DNA of 64,000 nucleotides from Carya illinoinensis (lineage: Eukaryota; Streptophyta; Magnoliopsida; Fagales; Juglandaceae). The notes under the pieces are model-generated. The model was given only the letters and a program-made list of their open reading frames with translations. It was not told the origin of the DNA and searched no databases. The position numbers and the translations under genes are program-made. The stretch lies in contig NC_056760.1 in the NCBI RefSeq assembly GCF_018687715.1, positions 10,900,001-10,964,000 of the forward strand. Reading direction: 5' to 3'. Of the stretch, positions 46,003-58,700 are shown piece by piece (the stretch's first letter is position 1; each line of letters opens with the position of its first letter).

Positions 46003-46207
46003 ACTTTGTTATATATAGTCGGCGTAGTCGGCTGTACAGAAGGAATAAAAAAAATTATAAAAAAATTGTTTTATATAAAGGGAGATCTACATGAATTATA
46101 AAAAGTTATAAAAATAATTTTTTTTTTCATATAGGTCCTGTATTAATTTTTTTTTTACAGCCGACTGCACACTGACTGCATTTCCCGACTGCACAAATCA
46201 TTTCTGT
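46003..46207. mobile_element. MITE-like palindromic insertion in B1, absent from B2
   Basis: TAGTCGGCTGTACAG near the left and TACAGCCGACTGCAC near the right are inverted repeats. B2 lacks the segment (51,085-51,105). Confidence 0.65.
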
Positions 46208-47282
46208 TTTTTTTTTTGCCTCTTACATCCCTCACCTCTTGCTGCGTCCTTTTCTCTCCTTGTCGTTCTGCTAGAAGCCAAACCAAAAATAGGGTCTCTC
46301 AATCCTGCGTCGCTCAAGCTTTCTCTGCTTTATTTTCCCCTGCTGTCCAGCTCATTTCACGTCACTGAAGTCCGCCCAAACGAGAAACTGCTGTGTTGCC
46401 TTTTTATTATGTCACTGCATATACATCAAAAAGGTAAGCAAAGAACTGCTGCCCAAAAAATAAGGCCTGAAAAAAATAAATAAATAAAAATCACAAAAAT
46501 AATAGAAAAAAATAAAAGAAAGCAATATTAGAATCTTAAAAATATATTATACATGTGAAAAATTATTGCTCAATTAAATTATAAGTTATAAAATTAAGCA
46601 TAAATCATGATATTTATTAATTTAAATTATAATTTGAATTTATGTCTATTAATTATTTTTTTATTTAAAATTAATTATAATATCATAAAATGATTAAAAT
46701 ATATTAATTCTAAATGTATAAAATATGTAATTTTTCAACTTAATAAGAGTTGACTCCAAACACAAAACAAATTTTAGTAAAAAGAAAATGTAGTGGTGGC
46801 AGAAGCAACAAACTTAAAAGGCAAAAAAAGTTGAACCACTTTTCCCTTTTGTCTTTAATTTTCTTTTCCAATACTCCCCTGTTAATTGCATGGAAAGGAA
46901 AGCTATTTATGATACAAATAATGATGTTATGTACCCATGGAATTGTCATCATGCACACACATATATGAGAACCCCATTGTTACAATGGAGCATACCATTG
47001 TCTAACTCAAATCCGAGAAAATATTTATAAAAAAATGTTAGAAAAGCTACTTTTACACGTGAAATTAACAAACTAATTATTTGTTTACAAAAGAAAACAT
47101 AAAATAAAAAAAATCTCTCAACTATCAAAGAAATAATCTATGAGAGTGTTAATTAATTACTTTCAATTTAATACACCTTCTTAGTGAAGAGGCTTCGCAG
47201 GTTATAAAGATTACCACAATTTCCACGTGTGCATGTCATGAGCCTCAAGGGGTTTTTATGTAGTACTATCCATCTTCTAGTC

Positions 47283-47772
47283 CGTGAACATCCACATTGG
47301 TCTATGCATATGCATATGTAAAGTCATATTTGCATAATATGAGCTTAAATTCATCTACATTAGATTATGCATCTTCAAATATTTGCATAGCTATGAACAG
47401 TACCTTTACATGTTTAAAGATCTACTATTCACTCTCAAAAACATATTTTATTCATTCTTTTTCTCTCCTCCCACTCTCTTTCTACATATTTTACCTTTAA
47501 ATATTTTACTACATATTTTACCTTTAAATATTTTACTACATATTTTACTCATTCACTCCCCAAAAAATATTTTACTTAAATATTTTACATATTTGAAGAT
47601 CAAACCCTATTAAAAAAAAGCAAAAAAATAAAATAAAAAAAAATGATAATATTTTATTATTATTTTGTCTCAAATTTGCATAAGCCAATGTGGAAGTTTT
47701 GCTTGTATGGCAAATTGGATCTTCAAAAGATGTGATTTTACATATGCATATGCCTAAACCAATGTGAATGCT
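47283..47772. mobile_element. MITE in B1 with TCCACATTGGT ends, absent from B2
   Basis: Left ACATCCACATTGGTCTATGC then ATATGCATATGTAAA. The right end on the minus strand reads AGCATTCACATTGGTTTAGG then CATATGCATATGTAAAAT. B2 passes from TTCTAGTCC to ATTATAAGAGCAC without it (52,185-52,200). Confidence 0.75.
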
Positions 47773-48488
47773 CTTACAAGAGTACTAGTAGTGGGTTTAA
47801 TAAAATTTAGTTAAAATTTGATTAGAAAATTCACTTTTACAAATTTTACAAATTTAACTATTCACTTTTCAACAATACTAAATATCAGACTTAACAAATC
47901 TATCATTATTCTATTAAAATATTGATTTTGACATTTTCATTTATTTTAATTCTAATTGTAATTTAGATATTTATTTGTTATTAACAAATGACACATGTTC
48001 ATGTTATTCCAACGGATAAAATTTTTTAACAGTCCTTTTTTTTAATTTTAATTTTAATTTTAATTTTATTGTTTTATATAACGATCATATTTTTTAAACT
48101 AATATATTTTTTCAACGATCATATTTTTTCAAATATAGTATAGATGCAAATTAAAGTAAAAAGCTATGCAAATGATTAAATATGTTTAAGAAACTGAAAC
48201 TAGGAAATGCAGCAAGTAAGAATTGAAAAGCAAGAGAGAGAGAGAAAATTTTTTATGCCAAAATAATATTTGGCTAGCAGTTGGGGCTCATCTTTTTTGT
48301 GTATATATATATATATATTTTTAAATTTTTAAATATTTTTTTAAAAAAAATTCCTAACATCATTAAGAAACAATTCCTTAGTTATGAAATTAAAAAAAAA
48401 AAAAAATGCAGTGGTAACTCCCAGCAGGAGCTGGGAGTGGTGGGTTTAGCTTTTTTCTTATAGGAAAGAAGAATGCTAAAATCAACTT

Positions 48489-49450
48489 TTTTCCCCCCTA
48501 AACAAGCAAATTTCATTAAAATAAAATATGATATAAGTTAGAGAGGGTGGAGTTTCCCAACAAAACACCTCAAAATAACAACCACAATGCAAAAGATGTG
48601 AAAAAAAAAAAGAAAAAAAGACAGGTTTTGAGACCAATTTATTGGTCTCGATCTAAGCTCTAAAAAGAGGGTATCGTCTTAAAATGCGTTTTTAAGGTAA
48701 GCCACTGTTAGAAGTGGTGCAAGCGGATGTACTGTAGTTGAAAGTTTTAAGATATTTGTTTGTGAGGTCCTTAATCTCTTTCACAAGATCACTGGCTAGG
48801 GAAATCAATAATCCAGATAGACTGGTATCAAAAGGGCGGATATGTAGTGGCAGAATAGTCAACCTGCGCATCTGGAGTGGCACATGAGGACCATGCACCG
48901 GTTAGAGAAAGCAATAATCTGAATAGACTGGTATCAAAAGGGAAGATATGTAGTGACAAAATATTCAACTTGTGCCTCTTGAGTTGCGCCAGAGGACCAC
49001 GCGCTGGTGGAAAGGAGGTGGAGTCTGGCCGATCTGAAGGATCGGAGGGTGGGGAGTTTGCTGGTACGAGTGTGTAGTCGACAGAGCTGTCAGAGTGTAG
49101 AGGCACGTGAAGGCCACGAGAGGAAACAAGCTGCACATGAGGGCCACACGCCTACATTTTGAGCGCGGTTCCGTATCGTTCCAGTAGATATTTGGAAGGG
49201 GAACGTCGTGGTGGGGTGCATGTCAACTATTCATGGCCGGAGTGCTGTAGATCTGAGAAAATCTGAATCGATGGAAAAACACTACCATAGAAGCATACAC
49301 ACAAAAAAGGTAGTGGAAATGAAGAGGAAATGGAGAGGAAGGTGAAGCCGAGACTCACACCTTCTTCTCTGGAACAACATTTGAAATGATCGGTTTTCTT
49401 TCTAGAGAGATGGCAGAGCTTATCTGTCTAGAAAGAGACGGAAGCGGGTT
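48489..49450 (-). mobile_element. Retrotransposed insert with 18-bp target duplication, B2 copy
   Basis: GAATGCTAAAATCAACTT occurs at 48,471-48,488 and again at 49,451-49,468, with an oligo-T start just inside the left copy. The contents match 42,912-43,884, including the 106-bp tandem repeat. Present in both B1 and B2, so it predates the B duplication. Confidence 0.6.
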
Positions 49451-49639
49451 GAATGCTAAAATCAACTTAATCAAGGATTCACTCTTAAATGGTTAGGAAC
49501 GTGTTATCATTTGTATTAGGACTTGGCTCTAGCAAAATAATTCTTAAACATAACTCCAATTTTTAATGTATTCTATGTTGTCTTAAAATCTAACAAAGAT
49601 TACACTTAAAAGAACAATTATTAAAAAAAAAGTCCCGCT

Positions 49640-49795
49640 ACATCCATGAAATAATTATATAAAATAAATTTACAAACTAATATGATTTTATCTGATCTGT
49701 TAGATTCATTTTTTAGTAAAAATAACTTTACAGTTTGATAAATTATAATAAGCCACATTAGTTTGGATGATTGTTTTTGTAGAATCCCTTTATCT
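49640..49795. mobile_element. MITE, 'TATACAAAATAAATCTACAA' family, copy f (B2)
   Basis: Counterpart of 44,070-44,222, with AATAATTATATAAAATAAAT and GTTAGATTCATTTTTTAGTA. Confidence 0.5.
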
Positions 49796-52630
49796 CGAGT
49801 ATTTTCCCTAAAAAAATATCAACCCTTATATAATTAAACAATTTTAATAAATGGATTCTCTATCTATATTTAATGATGCTTTGATTAAGAGAAAAATTTA
49901 AGACATGATATAATGGGTTTGTTGCACCTAAATTTTGACTCAACTAGTAAACCAAAAATTTAGAACAATTTTACCTATAAGTATACCGGTGTTGTGGTAT
50001 CAAATATGACCGAATTCACATGGATTGACTTATATGATAAGGAAAATAAACTTAAACAATGAAAAAAAAATTACTAAAAGGAATAGAAGATAAATTATTG
50101 AGATGTAGATTTTTAAAGTAACAGAATAAAACTAAAATAATAAAATGAATCGATATGGAGAACGATTAAAATTTCGAGGATCCATTTAATAATTTAGAAT
50201 ATTGTTTCCGATCGATCTATTTCAATTAAACTAGAATAATAATTCCGTTTAATTGAAAGATTTAGCATTTTAAGTCAAGAAAAATAGTCATTAATGATTA
50301 AGTATGAACAATTGATGGCTAAAACATTCACAAACCTATTTGAATATAACAAAGATTTTTTAAGCATTCAATGTATTCGAAAATTATAATGAATCAAGAT
50401 AGTTATATAAGTAATCAAAATATTCAATAATAAAACTATTTAATTGATCAAACTCACAATATAAATTTTAATATTAATCTAAAAATAATGTTTAAATCAT
50501 CTGATTTTACATCTAATTTTAGTACGAAAATTTAATTAATCATGTTTATCATAAGAGTTATAAAAATTAAATAAATATTTTTTACGATAAAATTAAAATA
50601 AAATACAAAATTTAACATTAGAAAAAAACCCCAAGAGAAAAGTGGAGAGAAGATAGTATCTTCTTCTCTTTTTTCGTTTCCCAGCGTCCAAAACAAAAAA
50701 GAGAAGCCTTTTTTTTTTTTTTTTTTTTTTCCAAAAGTACCCCCTCCATACTGCCTAGCGTCTCTCCCCACAAACCCAGAAAATCCCCTGCAGCCAATTG
50801 GTTTCCCCTCCGAAAATGAAAAAGACCCTGTGTCTACTACTTCTCCGTCAAAAGCCAGTCAAAACCAATCCTCTTCCATTTTCCTCCAAAAAATAAAGTG
50901 CCGCATGCCCGTTCCTAAGGAAGACCCAACCCAGGCTTTTTTCTTCTGCAGCGTTCGGCGTGTTACTCCCATCAGAGTCCCCAGTCCGTTTTCGGAAAAA
51001 CCAGCTCTCCGTTAATTACTCCCCTTGCTTTCTGCTGGCTTCCAGTTAAAGCCTCTGCCGCTGTTCCTTTCAAAAGCAAGAAAATAAAACTCTCCTTTTT
51101 TTTTTTTTGCCTCTTACATCCCTCACCTCTTGCTGCGTCCTTTTCTCTCCTTGTCGTTCTGCTAGAAGCCAAACCAAAAATAGGGTCTCTCAATCCTGCG
51201 TCGCTCAAGCTTTCTCTGCTTTGTTTTCCCCTGCTGTCCAGCTCATTTCACGTCACTGAAGTCCGCCCAAACGAGAAACTGCTGTGTTACCTTTTTATTA
51301 TGTCACTGCATATGCATAAAAAAGGTAAGGAAATAACTGCTGCCCAAGAAATCAGGCCTGAAAAAAAAGAAGAAAAGAAATAGAAATCACAAAAATAATA
51401 GGAAAAAAAAAAAAGAAGAAAAAGAAAGAAAGCAAGATTAGAATATTAAAAATATATTATGCATGTGAAAAATTACTGTCTAATTAAATAATAAGTTATA
51501 AAATTAAGTATAAATCATGATATTAATTAATTTAAATCATGAATTTATACTTATTAACTATTTCTTTTAATCTAAAATTAATAATAATATCATAAAATGA
51601 TTAAAATATGTTAATTTTAAATGCATGAAATATGTAATTTTTTAGCTTCGACTCTAAAAACAAAACAAATTTTAGTAAAAGGAAAATTTGGTGGTGGTAG
51701 AAGCAACAAATTTAATAGGGAAGAAAAGTTGAACCACTTTTCCCTTTTGTCTTTAATTTTCTTTTCCCATACTCCCCTGTTAATTGCATGGAACGGAAAG
51801 CTATTTATGATACAGATAATGATGTCATGTACCCATGGAATTGTCATCATGCACACACATATAATAGAACCCCATTGTTCCAATGGTGCATACCATTGTC
51901 TAACTCAAATCTGAGAAAACATTCATACAAAAAATGTTAGAAAAGCTACTTTACACGTGAAATTAAAAAACTAATTATTTGTTTACAAAAGAAAACATAA
52001 AAAAAAAAAACAAAAAAACAAATTATCTCACAACTATCAAAGAAATAATCTGAGTGTTAATTAATTACTTTCAATTTAATACACCTTCTTAGTGAAGAGG
52101 CTTCGCAGGTTATAAAGATTACCACAATTTCCACGTGTGCATTTCATGAGCCTCGGGGTTTTTCTGTAGCACCATCCATCTTCTAGTCCATTATAAGAGC
52201 ACTAGAAATAGGCTCAATAAAATTTAGTCAAAATTTAATTAGGAAATTCACTTTTATAAATTTTATAAATTTAACTAGTCACTTTTCAACAATACTAAAT
52301 AACATACTCAACAAATCTATCACTATTCTATAAAAATATTGATTTTGACACTTTCATTTATTTTAATTCTAATTGTAATTTGGATATTTATTTGTTATTA
52401 AAAAATTACACATGTTCGTATTATTCCGACGGATAAAATTTTCTATCGGTTTTTTTTTTTGGTATAACTGTCATATTTTTTCAAATATAGTATAGATGCA
52501 AATTAAATTAAAAAGCTATGTAAATGATTAAATATGTTTAAGAAACAGAAACTAGGAAATGCAACAGGTAAGAATTGAAAAGCAAGAGGGAGAGGGAATT
52601 TTTTTATGCCAAAATAATATTTGGCTACCA

Positions 52631-52770
52631 GTTGGGGCTCAACAGATTTGACTAGTAAAATTGATGAAAGCTAAAATTACTGTAGCTTTGTTGAGTCCAC
52701 TACAATCTCTTTTTATGCTTCATAGTCAAATGTTGGCCAAATTTTGACTTTGTTGAGCCCATTACTAGTA
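52631..52770. mobile_element. MITE with TGGGCTCAACA ends at the B2/A2 junction
   Basis: Left GGGGCTCAACAGATTTGACT; the right end on the minus strand reads TGGGCTCAACAAAGTCAAAA. It fills the space between B2 and A2. B1 ends inside the first seven bases of the same element (GGGGCTCA at 48,283-48,290). Confidence 0.65.
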
Positions 52771-52779
52771 CATATACCC

Positions 52780-55700
52780 AGTAAAGACTTTTGCCGAGTC
52801 ATGGCACTCTTGATATATTCTTGTAAAGGTGGAAGACACATTCCATCTTTACGTACTTGTGCTCGAATTATCTAAACAAAAAAAACAATGCCATTTGAAT
52901 TAGATAAAAGAAAGAAAAAAGGGACTAATTACTGTCGTAATGATTGAAACATGAAGAGCTTGATTGCTACTTTTGATGCCCAAGACCGCTCGGCTTGTTG
53001 GCATACATCTCTAATATCCCTCCCCAGACATAATGAAATTGGCAAGGGCCGGAGAAAAAGTTGCATGAGGATTAACAATAACGTGTAAGCACAGAATTCT
53101 GTCTAGGCTAAACATTGTACTGCAAGAAAGAATCCATATGGCTAATTTCATCCACTCGTGCTTGGCAAGGCTTTGCCAAGTTGAAGAACAGAACAGAGGA
53201 CGCATAGTGGCTGTTTTCAATCCAAAGATAGTTCTTGGTATATGAAAGAAACGAGGAAAAGTTGCTTTTAGCATTCCTAAACTATCATCCTTTCGCAATT
53301 TCAAGGAGCACCCTAAGCCAGCTTTCAGTGTTTGTTATAATTTATGATGGAAGAAAGTATGCAATGGGCAAGAAGAAGAAGGCAATTTTCACTCTGGAGG
53401 GAAGAAGGCAGGGTATAAGGAAAATACACTTCCAAGTGCACCAGATGCAAATGTGGAGCACGCGAACTATTTTCTGTACACTCCAAATCCAGAATCCATT
53501 TGAACGAGTCTTTGCAAAAAGGGATAGTGGTTAAGGAGGGTTAACTATAATTTCCTACATATGAATTAATTAAAAAACAAGGGAAAAAAAGGCAAGCAAA
53601 TAATTGGCAAGTTGGGTTTGAGGCTTAATTGAACATAATTACACTAAACTAGAAAATAAAGGGCAAATTCAACATGATTAACGAATAGTAGTGATAGTAT
53701 GTGTGAAACTTACGCTTCTGTAACTGTCGCAAATTCTTCTAATTCACGTTTTGTAAGGTGCTTTGCTGCTATTTCGTGACGATTTTGGTGACCAGGTAAG
53801 CCAAAAGTAATCATTGAATCAAAACGACTGCAACAGCATTGATAAAACAAAGTTAGCACACATTCCCATCAGCTTTTGGTACAATTGTCATCTACAGGAA
53901 AAATGTGCATATACTTACCAAATTAAAGCAGGATCGAGGTCTTGCTTTCGATTTGTTGCTGCAATTACAACTACTTTCTTTTCCTGTTCAAATTCATCAA
54001 TATGCATGCCAAAAAAAATAAAAAAGGGTATATATTAAAGGCACAATAGCTGTGACATCCATAAAATTTTGCGCCTCATAATATATGCAAGAATTAAAAC
54101 ATATAACATAACATGGCCATTCAAATTTCAGACAGTTCTGTAGAGCGCGTTTAGTAGAGCGTAAACCCTCTTTTAAGTCTTTTCACTGAGAAAATCCTTT
54201 TCTTTAAAGTCTACTGCAAATAATTTTAATTTTAGAAAGGCATGCCTAACGGTTCATTTTCTGTGTGAAATGTAATGGAAAAACCCAGTTTCACCTGCCG
54301 CAATAACACGGATAAGATTCTGTGTGTAGCTTCATACAGTTCACTATCACGAGCTACAGAAAAATAATCAATCTGCAATAGGAAACAACACCATGTTACT
54401 AAGAAATTAAACACTTCAACAGAGAGATCATAAGATAAAGAAGTGCAGTCCGCATCTAAGGGAAAAAATGGGGGAAGAAGATGAATTATGCAGAGAGGAT
54501 ATACCACACTATTGCAAAAGTATACGAAGACATTATTAAGCGATAAGAGCTTCAGTTACCTAACCAAGAAAAATTATAGCACCGTTATGGAACTCATTAG
54601 CATGTGAAAACACTCTTCCTAACAAACGTCTACTTTCACCATAGTACCTTGACAAAACAACCTCCAGTGGCACATAAAGCAAAGGGACACCCTGCCAAGG
54701 AATGCTACAAGCTCATTCACAGTTTTTTGAAAATTCAAACTTGCAGACACAGAAAATCTTAAAACTATCCTGTTTGGACTATTTTGGAGCTTGTCATGCA
54801 TGTGCATCCAAATCCAAGTATTGTGAATCCATATCCAGTCAATGTAAGTTAATGTGCTCTACTTCAACCAGCAGAGCAGAAGGTCAAGCAAGCATTTGAC
54901 CCATGTGTAGTGCAAGCCACATTCGCAGGCGCACTAAAAGAATCTACCACCTACACACTAGTTCTATGGAGTCCAGCATACAGTCGGGGGAAACTATTAT
55001 TGTTGAACTAACCAAATGGCTCACTGTACTTTTTTTTATATAAATGATTCACCGTAGTCTGTACTTAAAAGGAAAACAAAAGTAACAAGAATGCATGGCT
55101 TTTAAACATTTGCACATGTGCAGATAAATAAAAGCAGCTGGTTAAAACTAAAGAGTGTATGAAAAGTGGAAAAACTGCAAGCCAAACACAAAAGCTCCCG
55201 AAATACTGGATCGATTGCCCCATGGCTCACCGGTTGATTAGCAATAATGTGAGCACAAGATGTCTTCCCTGTACCTGAAATTGAGCATGCATTATCAGTA
55301 ATCTTGTCCCATCCTTAAACTGAATTCTGAAGTCTGGGATGAAAAACAAATTCGTGTCAACACAGTTCTCACTTCTCTTCTTTAAGAGGCAAGAAAAATA
55401 GTCCAAGATATGTGGTATAGAATTTTGTAAAATAAAAAAATGGGAGACTTGCTAAGACCCCCAACAAGAAACAAAATCAATCCAAGAATTATAAGCAAAT
55501 TTCTTGCATTTGAAAGGCATGCTGATATATGCATCAAAATCCAATGTTGCAACTAGTGTTTAAATCATTTGTCCCCATAAAATAAAGGAATAAGGAAAAT
55601 ATTAGCTTGAAAAAGTTGGGAAGCTTGCTTTTGAAATTACCCAAAAATTCGGTATCCTCTATCTTTTAAAATGCTTATTCCGTTATTAATTTAAATTTTT

Positions 55701-58700
55701 TGATTACTTAGTCCTTCATTTCTCTGGTGCATAACATTAATTTGATTCCCTATGTGCCTAGTTTGCTTTAGGCATAGTTTGTTTTCACAAACTATCTCAT
55801 CTCATCTCATCTCACCGTATCATTACAATTTTTCCAAACTTCCACACAAAATACAAAAAGCAATTCAACTTTTTCAAATCCCAAAACAAAAGTAATACTA
55901 AAAAATATATTCTAACAATATTTTATTCAACTTTCATATAATCTCATCTAATCTTACCTGTGTAACCCAACAAGGCCTTGTTTCCATGCATCTTCAGAGA
56001 CTTGCCAAAAAATTTTAAAAAAATAGTAGAGCGAAAAAGTAATTCTTTGTATGTAATTCTGTATATTCTATAGAAGTGGATCAATTTACACAATCATCAT
56101 TCATCGAGTTATTTGGGGCTAAAAGGGCATGCCTGGTGGTCCTTCAAAGAGCACAGCTCGAGGCTTGTTTGACTCAAACTTACGCCGAGTCCTGCGAGCG
56201 ATATCATCATATACTTTAGGACTTTGCAGAGCCAACAGTATTGTATCCTCTATCTCTCTACATGAGCAGGAATAAAAAATAGGGATATATAAGAACTTCT
56301 ATATGGAGAAGCATGGATGCATCTATTCTGAAACACATGTAGACAACAAAAAAGAAAGACGTAATATGTCAGCACACAAAAGCAAAGAAAACACGGTGGA
56401 GAATACATGAGCAAGTAAATTCAATCAACATACTAACCACACAAATGCACTTTTTGGTGGAGATCATGAGAACAAGGAAATAAGAATAATCAAACTAAAA
56501 TGGACTTAACTGATTTAGTTTTACTGGCTGGTAGCATAGGTTATACCCAGTCCTTGAAATCCTGCAAATAGAAGATTTAGATAACATGTCCCACATGGAC
56601 TACTGAGTATAACGAACCAAAGCAAAGACCAAACACATCTACACCTATACTCCAAAAGAACTAATCAAGCTTACCATTAATGCCCTTTGGAATACATGTA
56701 AGAGGCAAAAACTTCTCCCTCCAAGCAATTGGGGCATTAAAAAATGAGCCAATTTCAGCCTAAACGGAATGGGCTTTTCTATAATTCCAAGTGGCTCCAA
56801 TTATAATCTTAACTAATCCTTTTGGAATATAGGCCTAGATGTATCTTGGGCTTTCCTTGGGTCTTACACATGGATATGCCACTCCAAAACAATGCTATCC
56901 ATACAACTTATTATTTGATTCAGCAGTCATATTCTGTTTCAAATTATTAGAAGAGAAAATTTCTTAAAAAGGCAAGCACGTGTTTTAGTCACTGTTTGCA
57001 TTGTCTTAAACATACACAAAAGGGAAAGTAAGGCTTGGTTGAACGAAATAGGTATGAGATCTCACATTATTAAGATTACAACTCTTAATTTTTTAATGGC
57101 AAGCTAACAACTGCAGTGATTTAGGAAGATTGAATAAAAGATAGCAACAATGAATGCAACACACCTAAGTCCTCACATACCGTTTCTGCTGATCATACCC
57201 AGCAATATTGTCCCATGATATCTCTTTGTTCGGGGAATAACTGCGGGGTTCATTGAGTCCGTAAATTCTCACTCCCGCGGACTTGCGGTCAGGAACTGAG
57301 TTTTTCGCAGATGGCACACATGCGGTACCTTCCCCTTGTCTTCTTTCTAAGGTCTTATTTTGTGCCAACCTTCGAGCTGCTAGTTCTAAAACAGACACGA
57401 AAGCATCAAGCTCTTTGGGAGTCAAGCTCCCCTGCTTTATGAATTCAATTTCCTGCAATTCACCCTAACAAATCAGAAAATTCGCATAAACGACTAATGT
57501 TTTATTTGTGATGTATTAGAAAAGCAAGAAATCAGAAATATAAACATCATAGGATAATGGTTTCATCAACTAAACCAAATGAATACTAACAGCTTTTTCT
57601 GAGCTAACGAGTGAACGGAATATGAGGATGCATAGATCTGCATATTGTGAATTTATATCTTTTGAATACCCCACATCCCCATCAACTTCCTTCCTTTTCT
57701 CGAGAGGATTAAGTGTTAGTTGCCAAGCAACTGCACTGCAATAGTTCATACGAACGAGAAAGCATTATTGAATTCACTTCAACTGATGAAAATGACTAAC
57801 TTAGATACAATGAATTAAATTGTGTGAACCACAAAGCATAAGCTTGCAGTTATTAAATACAAAAAGAAAACTGAAGGACACTAAGTCTGATTCAACCTGT
57901 CCCAAGCGTGCAATAACATATCTGAGCTGTTGCCACAGTTTTCAACTTTCAGTCCAAGATGTGAAACAAGGTTTGCAATCAGTTGTAAAACTTCACAAGC
58001 AGGAGGAATTTGGAATTTGATGGTGATCTAAAATGCAACACATGCTTCTGCAAACACATTTTGAAGTATTCTCATACTATGGATTTTACATGAAAAGGAA
58101 CTGCATCAAAACTTAGAATAATCTAGATCAACCTCATATAAAATCTGCCAAAAAATTTTCTTCCAAAAATCAAAAAATACAAAGTTTAAGAGAAAAGAGA
58201 TGCTCCCAAAGAAAGTGATCTTAGAGAAGCAAGCTAAGTTAGTTTTGCCATGTTATGACTCCAAGAATATGAATTTTTGAATCCCCTGCTGTACAGGGAC
58301 TAACAACAGTGTAATTACTTATGAATTGAGCTTTTCCCTCCCCATAAATAAATATGCCCCAAGGTCAAAGAAAATCTCTATCGGCTAAATGAGCTTATAC
58401 GTGAAGTAGTATTAAACAGAGGCCACAAGACAACCTGCAATTAATAACGCATTATCTAAAGAAGTAAATGTAACAACCTTTTGGCCGTTAACTGCCACAG
58501 TAAAGCGAGGATAAGAACCACGTTGCATTCCTTTACTTCTAAGCAACTCTTCAATCCGCCGTCGTTCTTTCTTGGCAGTTTCTTCCAAGACCTCATAACT
58601 TGGAGGAGATTCTGATGGCAAAGGAGGTTTGAAAGCAGCCTGAACAAAGCTCATTTTGCAGAAACTCAATTCAAAGAATGCAGCTTCAACATAGCAACAA

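Larger units (their letters stand above)
45040..46430 (+). other. GC-richer, pyrimidine-rich leader-like block in B1
   Basis: A stretch with CT-rich and GC-richer composition (for example GCTTCCAGTTAAAGCCTCTG and CCTTTTCTCTCCTTGTCGTT) that stands out from AT-rich DNA. It ends with a donor-like AAAAAGGTAAGC at about 46,430. It includes a 26-codon ORF at 45,242-45,322 that is kept at the same length in B2 (50,816-50,896). It may be a displaced promoter/5' UTR of a gene whose body was not copied. That is inference. Confidence 0.35.
42725..48289. repeat. Segmental duplication unit B1
   Basis: About 5.6 kb of non-coding DNA repeated as B2 (48,290-52,631) and partly as B3 (from 62,987). Shared landmarks run in order: MITE end, retro-insert with target duplications, MITE at 44.07 kb, CT-rich leader-like block (45.04-46.43 kb), GTGGTGGCAGAAGCAAC block (46.79 kb) and TTGGCTAGCAGTTGGGGCTC (48,270). 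B1 is longer than B2 because of three extra insertions, listed separately. Confidence 0.85.
48290..52631. repeat. Segmental duplication unit B2
   Basis: Tandem copy of B1 lacking its three MITE insertions. Its left edge cuts into the ACCGYTCCCA MITE (ATCTTTTTTGTGTATATA at 48,290, matching 42,723). Its right edge reaches the GGGCTCAACA MITE. No gene is seen. Confidence 0.85.
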
